Source: Euperipatoides rowelli (Eukaryota > Onychophora > Udeonychophora > Euonychophora > Peripatopsidae). Taken from it: a stretch of DNA of 10,646 nt. Both the position numbers and the translations under genes were made by a program. Below are positions 1 through 7,736 of the stretch, piece after piece. The stretch is taken from the NCBI GenBank assembly GCA_003024985.2, contig PXIH01S0002191.1. One strand, written 5' to 3'. The stretch's first letter is position 1. Each line of letters opens with the position of its first letter. The notes under the pieces were generated by a model that worked only from the letters and a program-made list of their open reading frames with translations, ran no database searches and was not told the DNA's origin.

Positions 1-84
1 TAATAGTAATTATCTTTGAAAATCAATAATAAAAAAAATTAAAAAAATCCGTTACATTTGACCTTTAATTAGCAAGTAACTAGA

Positions 85-320
85 GAGAGTAGCCAGGTTC
101 CAATGAGACAGCGTACTAGGTTAAAATCCCTAACCAAGATGTTTGAAGCCATGGAAAAAAAACTGTTCCATAACCGGCTCAACTGGGACGCAGACCTGTG
201 CTACTTTTTCCAGCATATGTGCTCAACACGTATTCAGTCGGTACTGCTACTGACTGAACCACGATGTCAGGATGAATCTCTCCAAAGTGCTTGCAGTAAT
301 CAAAGAGAACAGTGTAATAA
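85..320 (-). pseudogene. GC-richer island, possible hAT transposase C-terminal remnant
   Basis: This stretch is visibly richer in G and C than the AT-rich DNA on either side. On the minus strand one frame is open from about 320 to 185 and contains VAVPTEYVLSTYAG followed by a basic stretch. A neighbouring frame then reads EPVMEQFFFHGFKHLG. In that order these resemble the hAT C-terminal dimerisation domain, where a (I/V)P-x-(T/S) motif precedes a serine-rich S-x-(A)G motif, then an R-rich turn, then a hydrophobic 'LVFLH' helix. Reading it this way needs one frame change and passes stops nearer position 100. The plus strand has a rival open frame (103-330, 75 codons) that resembles nothing I know. 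The match is by eye only, and an exon or unrelated repeat remains possible. Confidence 0.27.
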
Positions 321-330
321 AATATTTTGA

Positions 331-1253
331 ACACTAAAAATTCTAAAAAAAATTAAATATTCAGATCTTATTTCATACCCAAACCTTGTTTTTAAAGAAG
401 TAAAAAGATGATAAATATAAAAAATGTTATTTATTTTTTCTAATAATTTAATTAGTATAGTTATTGTACTGTTTTGGACTGGTGTAAGAAAACATGAGGA
501 TTAAATTTAATTGTGATGCTATGAACAGAAGGGAGTTTGTATTTTTGTTTTCCAAGAATTAAATGCCTCAAACTAGGTACTGTTAGTGTTGCAAAAGTCA
601 CTAACACTTTGGTTGAAATAAGGTGAATTTTAAAAAAAAAATTACCTAACAACATGATTTTACGCATATGATTGTATACAAAATACAGAAAATGAATCAA
701 AATAAATCATTAAATGCATAGATAGATAAAAAAAAAGGCCAAACCTTCACAGAACAAAATTCTGCGGTCTCTAGGTACTTTTTAGTAAATTAATATTAGT
801 ATAGTGATATTAAGCAAAACGAGAAAAAAAAAATATTAAGTACAAAACCTTAAAATAAACTAATATGTTATTAATTGATTCAATAAGATATAATAAAAAT
901 TTCGAAATTTTTTAAAGAATCATCATTGATTCTGTAAAAAAAAATCAAATGTTTATTTTTAAATGATACTAGGTTGTTCAGAGATCTTATTGATGCAGGG
1001 ATTTTATACCACAAACTGGGTCAATAACAAGAGTATGCTTTTAGACATGTGGTTGTTATAGCAAAAGGCACAAAAAGACCTCTATAGTCTTGAATAATAA
1101 TTATGTATATTGTGTCAATAGATCAAACAAGTATTTTTGCTTTTTAAAAGCCAAGAGTTTCCATATTATTTAGCTAAGATCATTCTAGTTTTTTGAAGTT
1201 GAACAAAGCCCAAACTTTTCACAGCATGAGATGCACTACTTAAACCCTTCTAT
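331..1253. other. AT-rich stretch with no supported gene
   Basis: About 920 bases of very AT-rich sequence with many short A and T runs. A 79-codon open frame on the minus strand (461-700) has no recognisable domain and looks like a chance frame in low-complexity DNA. I looked here for the second terminal repeat of the mariner-like remnant that follows (a copy of ACAGGGTGTCCC in plus orientation) and did not find one. I see no RNA gene or clear regulatory site. Confidence 0.6.
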
Positions 1254-1567
1254 CCATAGTACATGTGCATCATCAGTGTTCTACAAATCTTAAACAAGTC
1301 AGTTGCATTGTAGAACAAATTCACAAGTATTTCAGATGTTATTTTATGAATTAACTCCCATAAACGATTTCAAATATCTGGTACATCTTGATTTCTTTCT
1401 TTGAAAAACTTTAATTTAATGAAACCCCAGGTAAGAAATTTAATGAATTGGGAGACATGACACTCATTGAAGCTTCTCTATGCCCAATTGACTGATTGGG
1501 GGTGATGTATGTTGAGGTAGTCTTGAACGTTTTAAGGCATAGTGGCAAGGTGCCCCATCTGCTGAAA
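1254..1567 (-). pseudogene. IS630/Tc1/mariner-type transposase remnant
   Basis: The parent gene encoded a DDE/D transposase that cuts and rejoins element ends in the nucleus. On the minus strand FQQ (1559-1567) and DGAPCHYA (1536-1559) together match the 'FQQDGAPCHYA' block around the second catalytic aspartate, but one base is missing between them. A third frame continues with SIGHREA and then MSPNSLNFLPG (about 1485-1420), corresponding to the 'WIGRRG...RSPDLxPLDFFLWG' block. The acidic residue expected after 'PL' is not present. Another frame then gives WGFIKLKFFKERNQDVPDI, a stop, and NRLWELIHKITSEIL, the family's C-terminal helices. At least three frame changes and an in-frame stop make it non-functional. 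The N-terminal helix-turn-helix region is absent. The order of blocks makes a chance match very unlikely. Confidence 0.82.
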
Positions 1568-1740
1568 AACTGCAGTTGTGATAAGACCATTGTGTAAAAG
1601 TTGGGGTGCAAGAAATTGTTGAATAATAATAGTTGTAACACCATGTAAATAGCTGTATTCTGTGTAAATATATGCTTATAAACATGTCATTAGGTGATTT
1701 TTTTTTTTTTTTTTTAAATTCATCTATTTCACCAAATAGA

Positions 1741-1760
1741 GTGACTTTTGGGACACCCTG
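1741..1760 (-). repeat. Mariner-like terminal inverted repeat
   Basis: Read on the minus strand this begins CAGGGTGTCCCAAAAGTCAC. Ends of the form (TA)CAGGGTGTCCCAAAA are characteristic of many invertebrate mariner/IS630-type elements. The flanking TA at 1761-1762 fits the TA target duplicated by this superfamily. Its orientation places the element on the low-coordinate side, exactly where the transposase remnant lies. Confidence 0.72.
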
Positions 1761-1762
1761 TA

Positions 1763-2371
1763 TTTTAAAAATAAATTAATTTTCATTTAACTTTTGTTAA
1801 ATTTTCTATTTGCGATATGTTTTAATCCTTCGACCAGTGTCACACAGGACACAGCTGTGCATTGTGGTGATGCGAACAATTTATAAAACACATAGCTTTC
1901 AATTGGATTTGCCACACAGGAAAAAAATATAAAGCATGTTTTAAAAACACAGTGTTTTCAATGAAAGGTGACATACACAGCGCTAGTTGCAGAGATCAAT
2001 TTGAGTAATCTTCATCTTGATGTAGCTGTAAATAGAAATATATGCTGCCAGTATGGTATCCAAGCACAGGCAAGGTCTCCAATCAACGCTAGTCTTGTGG
2101 CACTGAAAATTGTTAGATTGATGATAACTTAATATGCTATAATCACACAAATAACTGTAATCTTTATCAACATAAATCATTCAAATACACAATTCCTTAC
2201 TTATTGTATGTGCTGTAGTTTAATTGCCATTTCAGATTCCGCTCACAATGTAGAACATCTACATACACTAGCATTATAAAAGATGGCGGCCCATGCCAAA
2301 ATCACATGACAAGTAATAGAGAATTACCCGTATAACATCTATACTAAAACCTGTCCCTACTTAACTGATAA
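1763..2371. other. Unassigned spacer with short palindromes
   Basis: No gene is supported here. The sequence is somewhat less AT-rich than its surroundings. It contains two small perfect inverted repeats: cacagctgtg at 1850-1859, and aaaacac/gtgtttt around a single centre base near 1943-1957. A 65-codon minus-strand open frame (1983-2180) has no recognisable domain. A TATA-like plus YY1-like motif cluster at 2275-2290 is listed separately. Confidence 0.5.
2275..2290 (+). promoter_or_regulatory. TATAAAAG adjoining AAAGATGGCGGC (YY1/TISU-like)
   Basis: TATAAAAG (2275-2282) overlaps AAAGATGGCGGC (2279-2290). The latter matches the core of YY1 sites and is one base from the TISU initiator element of short-leader genes. 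An M-box-like TCACATGA lies about 10 bases downstream. The ATG would open only an 8-codon frame ending in TGA, so there is no gene to go with it here. The TATA box also lies too close to act as a normal core promoter for that ATG. A chance cluster or part of an unrecognised repeat is equally likely. Confidence 0.15.
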
Positions 2372-2379
2372 GTTTAATA
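2372..2379. repeat. Left target site duplication of the hAT-type element
   Basis: The sequence GTTTAATA sits immediately before the CAGGG terminus and is repeated exactly at 3282-3289 immediately after the CCCTG terminus. Eight bases is the length made by hAT transposases. Confidence 0.9.
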
Positions 2380-2501
2380 CAGGGCCTTAGCTAGGATAAA
2401 ATGTAACATAGGGCATCATAAATTTCAAGTAGGGTTTTTTGATTAGCTTTTTTTTTTTTTTAAAAAAACTTTTTTTGGCACTTTTAACCTCCCCCTCCCC
2501 C

Positions 2502-2591
2502 TAATTATTTCACCTCTTGATTATCATAGGGTTGGGGCATAATAGTAGGAGTTAGGGTTCAGGGTAAGGGTAAGGTTAGGACTGTAGAAAT
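2502..2591 (+). repeat. Inverted block B with telomere-like motifs (left)
   Basis: This block pairs with 2742-2840 in inverse orientation. Over the 35-base core (2549-2583 against 2747-2781) I count 33 identities. The core is built from TTAGGG-like words (ttagggttcagggtaaggg and similar), a degenerate version of the metazoan telomere repeat. It lies inside the transposable element, so it is not evidence of a chromosome end. Confidence 0.82.
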
Positions 2592-2643
2592 AAAATAAGA
2601 CTGTTATCCATTTCAACCATGATAAATTAATAAATGTTGGGGG

Positions 2644-2709
2644 GTTATCTTTATACGAGAGTCTAAAACGCGCTTATATAAGTATCATTTTAGTCTATTG
2701 CGCATGTAC
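2644..2709 (+). repeat. Inverted block C (left)
   Basis: Contains gagtctaaaacgcg-type sequence followed by TTATATAAGTAT and ending at TGCGCAT. The inverse of the same series is found at 2905-2974. The rare CGCG dinucleotides in both copies stand out against the AT-rich background and make the pairing easy to see. Confidence 0.72.
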
Positions 2710-2741
2710 AGTTAAGATGGCTAGCAGCTTTATTTTTGGTA

Positions 2742-2840
2742 TTTAGAGTCCTAATCTTACCCTAACCCTGAACCCTAACTCCAACTACGTATTAAACTCA
2801 CTTTTTCCCAACCCTATGATGATGAAGGGGTGAAATAATC
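2742..2840 (-). repeat. Inverted block B' (right)
   Basis: This is the reverse-complement partner of 2502-2591, including the CCCTAACCCTGAACCC-type core and the outer GATTATTTCACC-like segment. In a simple palindromic element it should lie outside block C'. Here it lies inside, next to block C. Confidence 0.8.
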
Positions 2841-2904
2841 TTTTTTGATCGATTTCTAGAAGTTTGATCCAATTTCCGGTCAATTTAAGATAATGACCAA
2901 AATA

Positions 2905-2974
2905 TATGCGCAGATGTCAAAAACGCGGTAAAATGTATACTTATATAATCGCGTTTTAGAGTCTCTTATCTTTA
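2905..2974 (-). repeat. Inverted block C' (right)
   Basis: This is the reverse-complement partner of 2644-2709. It shares the TGCGCA, ATACTTATATAA and CGCGTTTTAGA words, with small insertions and mismatches between them. About 200 bases of plain AT-rich sequence separate it from the right terminal block that starts near 3178. Confidence 0.7.
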
Positions 2975-3281
2975 TTGATTTCGTTCATTGACAGCAGACA
3001 TATTTAAACATTTAAATAAGTGTAAAATTTTAATTAGTGATTTTTTTTAACTATTCTAATTTTCTAAACTTTTAATATAGGCCTAGATTAAAAATATATA
3101 CATACAATTTAATTTTAGATAATTCCTTCAAATTACATAAGTTTTGGGTGTAAGAATTAAAAATTTGATTATTTAAAAATTAGGAAAGGGGGAGGGGGAG
3201 AACTTAAAAAGATCCCTTTTTTCAAGGTAGGGCATGGACATTGTAAAGGTAGGGCAATGTCCACCTCTAGCTACAGCCCTG

Positions 3282-3289
3282 GTTTAATA
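3282..3289. repeat. Right target site duplication of the hAT-type element
   Basis: GTTTAATA, an exact copy of 2372-2379, directly abuts the terminal CCCTG. This fixes the right boundary of the element. Confidence 0.9.
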
Positions 3290-3584
3290 ATGTCCAGTGA
3301 CAAAGTTAATAACTGTTGACACTAGATAGATACAAGTTGATTAAATGAGATTATACTAATAAACTTGGCTGAGAATACCTCTAAACACATCCTCCCCCTT
3401 AATATATACATGAAAAGTAGTTGTTTATACAATATTTGCTCTAAAAGTCCTTGTTATACAACAAAATTTATCCAGGGTATTTTTTACTGCAACACACAGC
3501 AAATAATAAGTTTTCAGTGTGGTGCCATTCAAGATAGGCGCATACCTACACTATCATGATATACAGCATTACATGATATATGCA
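3290..3584. other. Spacer with no supported gene
   Basis: AT-rich sequence between the hAT-type element and the first copy of the foldback-family repeat. A 64-codon plus-strand open frame (3365-3559) has no recognisable motif. I see no RNA gene or terminal repeat here. Confidence 0.5.
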
Positions 3585-3770
3585 ATGGAGAGTGATCAAA
3601 TGGTTTGGCAGAAATCAAATTTTCAAAGTGTCAGCACATAATGAATCTCCATGCTTTTCTTTCTAATACTGTATATTTATATCCTTCTATGGAAAAGTAT
3701 GTTTTACTGCTAAGGTTAATGCAAGAAACCAAGTCAGATCGTTCCATTAGTAGAATGAGTTGTATAGAGG
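3585..3770 (+). repeat. Diverged copy 1 of the foldback-family repeat
   Basis: Several words occur in the same order as in the left arm at 7651-7850. These are CAATGGAGAGTGATCAAAT-like sequence, AAAGTGTCAGCACA (exact, 14 bases), a TTTCTAATA-rich stretch, a TTTACTGCTAAGG-like match to TTTATTGCAAAG, and TCCATTAGTAGA (exact, 12 bases). Spacing is similar but not identical, as expected for an old copy. Two overlapping open frames (3605-3841 plus, 3631-3888 minus) cross this copy, and neither is recognisable as a protein family. Confidence 0.5.
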
Positions 3771-3893
3771 GCAGGGGAATGTCTGTCTTTAACCATTTTA
3801 CAGGTGCATTAAATGTGGCAAAATCATTTTTAGCCGTATAAAACTCTTGGTAACACAAATGCAAAATGCAACTTCTAATATACAGCAAAATTC

Positions 3894-3945
3894 ATAAAAT
3901 GTCTTTCCATACTGATCGATTGATCAGTATGGAAAGACATTTTAT
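3894..3945. repeat. Perfect palindrome, 24-bp arms with a 4-base loop
   Basis: The left arm (3894-3917) and right arm (3922-3945) are exact reverse complements over 24 bases. The loop GATT (3918-3921) is flanked by GATC on each side. The pairing stops abruptly at both ends. The structure is far beyond chance for DNA of this length. It could be a small foldback insertion or a templated inversion during replication. It is shorter than typical animal microRNA precursors and lacks their internal mismatches. Confidence 0.93.
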
Positions 3946-4400
3946 AACTTCCATTTGCTAATGGATTAATGTAATTCATTTTCTCTTAGAAGAGAAGCAT
4001 GGTGTTTGCATAGAGATGCTCTACTTCATAGTAAAAGTTTATTAAGGTTTCTTGCATAGCACAAGTGTACAAACTTGTGCACATCTTTTTGAAAGACTCA
4101 GGATAGTTTACCACATGGAAAATGATTTTTCTCAGACTTTTATTTTCAAATGAAAGGGTTAGACCTATCTGACACATCTACCAACACCCACCATTTTATC
4201 ATGCAATATATAAAAGGTAGCGATAAACCCACAAGACTATACACATAAACAATTTTATAAAAATTTGGATTTGCCGTAAAATTTACGACAGCGCACCCGC
4301 TAGAAGGTTAATAGCTCCCACACCTGCTGTTGCAGTGTACTGTTTAACAATTTCTTTAAAATAACTTTGTTGTAAAATAAATTACGGTATCTTTTTTTTT
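3946..4400. other. Spacer with two small inverted repeats
   Basis: No gene is supported. An 8-bp stem (GCACAAGT/ACTTGTGC) with a 6-base loop lies at 4059-4080. A 6-bp stem around one base (CGTAAA/TTTACG) lies at 4275-4287, just before a GC-richer patch (GCGCACCCGC). A 63-codon minus-strand open frame (3986-4177) has no recognisable domain. Confidence 0.5.
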
Positions 4401-4448
4401 AATAATAATAATGAAAAAAAAAATTTTTTTTTTTAAAGAATTATTATT
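4401..4448. repeat. AAT repeat and A/T-run inverted repeat
   Basis: Four AAT units, then an A run and a T run, then the inverse AATTATTATT. The whole could fold as a low-complexity hairpin. This is simple-sequence DNA with no evident function. Confidence 0.6.
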
Positions 4449-5589
4449 GGTAGATTACACATACTGTTTAGCTAGTAAGATTCACAATAATGGAAATTGA
4501 CAAAACAAAAAGTATGATATTTATTTCCTATTAATTCTAGGGATTAACAAACAGAAATATTAATTCAGTAAGAAGAATATTAGTAATTAAAATAACATTA
4601 TTGCAAAATAAATATAAATAGGATAAATGGAGTTTGTAAATTCCATTATTAGATCATTTTTTATCACATTTTTATTTCTTGTTAAAATTTTTATCAACCC
4701 ATTTTTCACTTTACCCAATCAAATTAGGCCTACAGATGATTATTTTATATACAGTATACTATTTACAGTAAAATTCCTCTATTCTGTATATTTGGGGAGA
4801 CATACCCATTCTGAATAAAGAAATATTCAGATTTGATAATTTAAAAAAAAAAGCCTTTATAAGTAATTTTCTGTATTGTGTTTTTTTTTTAAAATTGATT
4901 TTTCCTATTAAAAATAAATCCTACCATTTTAGTAAACTTCATTCAAAGTTTATTTTATAATGACCTATGATTGTATAAAAGGATATTAAAATACTGTACA
5001 TAAAGTGGGGAGAGAAAATTGCAAAAAAAAGATAAATTTAATTTGATTATACCCAATCAAAATAAATACAATACTCCCATATATATTAGATTAATACAGA
5101 ACAGTTTAAATATTTGTAATAATTGATAATCTGGATAATGGAAACATTTGGATTACAATACAGACATCCAGATTAAAGGAATTTTAGTGTATATCTGGGC
5201 CTTTATGGTAGTTGAAATGTTTGGCCAGGTCTTGGCTAGACAAATGCATCAACATGATGACAGAGAAAGTCTCACTAATAGGTAGATTTTTTTACATATC
5301 AAAAATGGGAAAATTAAAAAAAACAATAGGCTAAAAGGCTTAAATAGGACCTATATTACAAGAAATCTAAGAGGTGTTAGTTATATTTCTTCCCAATGGA
5401 ATCCTGTGCAGAACAAAAGAGAATTTTAGTCTGAGAAAAATTTGAACTGAAATTAAAAATGCTGTTTTGTATTCAGGTGCACTATATAATATATTACAAA
5501 GAGCTATCTGTGTATTCCACTCTGTTATCTATTTATTTATTAATATTAGAAAAGTAGCTCCTTAATATTCTCTTTTGGGTTGCCTATCT
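4449..5589. other. AT-rich stretch with no supported gene
   Basis: More than a kilobase with no recognisable gene or element ends. Small perfect inverted repeats occur at 5042-5061 (TTTGATT/AATCAAA, 6-base loop) and 5128-5174 (AATCTGGAT/ATCCAGATT, 29-base loop). A 63-codon plus-strand frame (4627-4818) is rich in F, I and L, as random translation of AT-rich DNA tends to be, so I do not call it a gene. Confidence 0.5.
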
Positions 5590-5590
5590 N
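5590..5590. other. Ambiguous base (n)
   Basis: The only undetermined base in the window. It marks a sequencing or assembly uncertainty and has no biological meaning here. Confidence 0.99.
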
Positions 5591-5610
5591 ACCCATCTTC
5601 TCTTTTTGTT

Positions 5611-5682
5611 GGACATGGTTTCTTTCCTGTGTATGTCCCCTACAGCATGCTAAAGTGTAAAGAAAGGGTCGTCACCATGTCC
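5611..5682 (+). repeat. Imperfect 72-base hairpin in a GC-richer patch
   Basis: The outer arms GGACATGGT (5611-5619) and ACCATGTCC (5674-5682) are exact reverse complements. A second block, TTTCTTT (5619-5625) against AAAGAAA (5659-5665), can pair after an asymmetric bulge. The near-central AGCATGCT (5644-5651) is itself palindromic. The length is in the range of an animal microRNA precursor, but the bulge is large and no seed is recognised. I report it only as a structure. Confidence 0.45.
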
Positions 5683-6937
5683 TACTGAATCTATTTCATG
5701 ACACAACCCGTAGGTTCTACCTTCGCATCTACAATTTACTCCGTTGTTTTCTGATAATTTATTTCATTAAATCTTAAATCGTGAGGATTTTTATTTATTT
5801 TATAGGTAAAGCGTTTACCTATAACTATGCAAATATTTTTATTTACTATGGTTCCTCATCTCTTATGACATTTAGGGCTTGTTTCTCGATCATTTTATCT
5901 CTCTTTTTGCTTTTATTTCACATCATTTTTGATAACTAGAGAATGAAATAATTTAATTTTATTGACATGTGAATGTTTTGTAAAGCTAGTTTTTTTACTT
6001 TTTATATATTGCAATTGATTTCCTATAGGTCAGAGATAACTCCATAATTAAATTTTGTTCAAATTTACTCTTTTTTTTTTTAAATTATAATTTATTCAAC
6101 CCTATGGTCATTGAATGTCTATTTGATGTGACTTAAAATCAATGTAAAAAAAATAATCTAATTTTCCAAAACATCTAAGGAATAAAAGCCCATTTAATAG
6201 GCTATCATCAGGGCTCACTACTTTTTATTTTAATGGAAAATGGAAATATACTCCAATAATAAAATGATAAAAAAACTAATAAAAACTCACAGAATTTTAA
6301 AATAATGGAAATAAGTAATATCGTATTTAAAGTTTGAACATAAGAATGAAATTAAATATATTGAAAATGAATAAATCTTATTACATAAGAATTGATGAGA
6401 TAATGACGGGTGAAGTTTACTTATGCATCATAAGACGAAAATATTCCAAAACTTATTATAAATTGATTAATATTTATTAAAGTTATATGATGAAAATTAT
6501 TACAGTGCTAGAAAATCATCTATTGGGTGCACAAAAATATATATGGAGGAGGGAAAAATTAGGGTGTAAAGCCATTTTTTTTTTTTAATAGTTCAATTTC
6601 CAAATAAAATTATTTTAAACTATGAGCATATAATATGTATATTGTTTTTGTTTTATAAAGAACTATTTTAGGTCCATCTAATGATTAAAAAGACATTTAA
6701 ATAAATTTCATTATCACCTCAATCCAATATACTAATTGGAATAGCGTGTTATGAAGCCAGTAACAGTGCCATCTAACAGGTTTATTTGAAATTTTTTTTC
6801 TCCTTCTCATAGATCACTGTGGTATAAAAAAAAAGGTTTAATGGGCTTAAAAGATCGGCGTAGGAACTATTTTTAGAAACTTTAAGTGGCGTTTTCTCTT
6901 ACATAAAAAGGGCTTAAACAAAAAAAAAATGGTTGAT
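5683..6937. other. AT-rich stretch, probably partly interior of a Helitron-like element
   Basis: No gene is supported. The part nearest the terminus at 6963 is presumably the interior of the Helitron-like element, but I could not find a matching 5' end, so its extent is unknown. A CAGGGCTCACTACT word at 6209 resembles a hAT end but has no partner. Runs of A and T are frequent. Confidence 0.45.
5800..5824. repeat. Perfect hairpin, 11-bp arms with a 3-base loop
   Basis: TTATAGGTAAA (5800-5810) and TTTACCTATAA (5814-5824) are exact reverse complements around GCG. There is no T-run or gene end beside it that would make it a transcription terminator. Confidence 0.85.
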
Positions 6938-6963
6938 GCCCGTGTAACGGGCTTATTTACTAG
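6938..6963 (+). mobile_element. Helitron-like 3' terminus
   Basis: A perfect 6-bp GC-rich stem (GCCCGT/ACGGGC, loop GTA, 6938-6952) is followed by TTATTTA, then CTAG at 6960-6963, then T. Helitrons end in a short GC-rich hairpin a few bases before a CTRR terminus (most often CTAG) and insert between A and T. All three features are present in the right order and spacing, in otherwise AT-rich DNA. No Rep/helicase coding sequence and no convincing TC-starting 5' end was found, so this would be a non-autonomous or truncated copy. Confidence 0.65.
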
Positions 6964-7650
6964 TATATCCTAAATTTAAATGCTAATAACTAATAAATAT
7001 TGACTTTCATTTGTCAATTAAATAAAAAAAATTTTTTGTTACACTTTTATTGCTTCTTTAACATTGTCACACTATGTTGTGTCTTGGTGTACCCTAGAAC
7101 TTGGGCACCCTAGGCTCAAGACCTATTAGCCCTTAAGTAGATATGCCACTGAGTTAGGGCTCCAAAATGGACAAAAAAAAAAGAAGAGGCATGAAGACAA
7201 TATTGCATTCTTTTTGTTACACTCACCCCCCAAAAAAAACAAACAAACAAAGGTAGAAACTTGAATTTAATACTAGTTTGAAGGTAATGAAGATAAAGCA
7301 TTTATATCATAAATATGGAATGCAAATTATTAATGTCATACATTTAAAAAAAATGGTTTTAGACCTAAGATCCAGTTACGTTTTTTGTAATTATTACAAT
7401 TACTTCAAGTGCATGGGAAGCGATTCAATCAATACTGAACTAATTTGTTGTTTGACTCATACTTCCAAGTTCACCAAAATCGCATGAGATATGGCATGAA
7501 ATAGACAACACAAAGTTATTATGACATAATTTCAAGATTAAATTTGTTCTCTTTAATAGGTTTTGAAAGCACACTAAGATAAGTAGGATAATGGCAAAAG
7601 CTCAATCATTTGTGCTGCTAAAGGAAAGCATGTTCTTATTATGACCTGTA
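6964..7650. other. Spacer with no supported gene
   Basis: AT-rich sequence with a GC-richer patch near 7090-7165 that contains two CACCCTAG-like words. Open frames at 7116-7301 (minus) and 7278-7487 (plus) show no recognisable domains. A small inverted repeat (TTGTAA/TTACAA) lies at 7385-7399. Confidence 0.45.
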
Positions 7651-7736
7651 CATTGGAAAGTGACTGAAATATTACCATAAAGTGTCAGCACATTATCATT
7701 CTCTCATTTTTCTAATATATTTTTTCCCATATTGTT

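Larger units (their letters stand above)
1254..1762 (-). mobile_element. Decayed Tc1/mariner-like DNA transposon, internally deleted
   Basis: The element combines a minus-strand transposase remnant (1254-1567) with a terminal repeat at 1741-1760 followed by the dinucleotide TA. Only about 170 bases separate the repeat from the second catalytic motif, whereas a complete element would have several hundred bases encoding the DNA-binding region and first catalytic aspartate. The N-terminal half has therefore been lost, probably by internal deletion. An 18-base T run (1698-1715) sits in the junction area. The opposite terminal repeat is not recognisable at the low-coordinate side, so the 1254 boundary is only the end of recognisable coding sequence. 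Confidence 0.75.
2380..3281. mobile_element. hAT-type non-autonomous DNA element (MITE-like), 902 bp
   Basis: The element begins CAGGGCCTTAGCTAGG and ends as the near inverse (CTAGCTACAGCCCTG). The outermost 15 bases of the two ends differ at only two positions. It is flanked by a perfect 8-bp duplication, and together these diagnose hAT mobilisation. It has no open frame of note, so it would depend on a transposase supplied elsewhere. Subterminal inverted blocks support a shared origin of the two halves: CCTCCCCCTCCCCCTAATT at 2488-2506 against AATTAGG plus a G-rich run at 3178-3199. Two further inverted repeat pairs lie inside. The intact target duplication suggests a comparatively recent insertion. 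The right end also carries two direct copies of AAGGTAGGGCA and a 9-bp stem (TGGACATTG/CAATGTCCA). Confidence 0.88.

Noticed and set aside
461-700. Minus-strand 79-codon open frame with TLTVPS and KQKYKLPSVHS, faintly like a non-LTR retrotransposon C-terminal segment
   Set aside because: The resemblance is a few residues only, the expected intervening residues are missing, and the frame sits in low-complexity AT-rich DNA.
2338-2353. TCTATACTAAAACCTG as a Helitron 5' start
   Set aside because: The motif is short and the only candidate 3' end is 4.6 kb away across unrelated elements, so pairing cannot be supported.
3985-4060. Possible inverted partner of copy 1 (GGTTTCTTGCAT and AGAAGCATGG words)
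   Set aside because: The shared words are in the wrong order relative to copy 1 and too short to support a second arm.
4627-4818. 63-codon plus-strand frame, hydrophobic, like a membrane peptide
   Set aside because: F/I/L/Y richness is expected from AT-rich DNA; there are no conserved motifs or gene context.
6209-6222. CAGGGCTCACTACT, similar to a hAT terminus
   Set aside because: No inverse partner (AGTGAGCCCTG) and no second copy of the preceding 8 bases (GCTATCAT) occur in the window.
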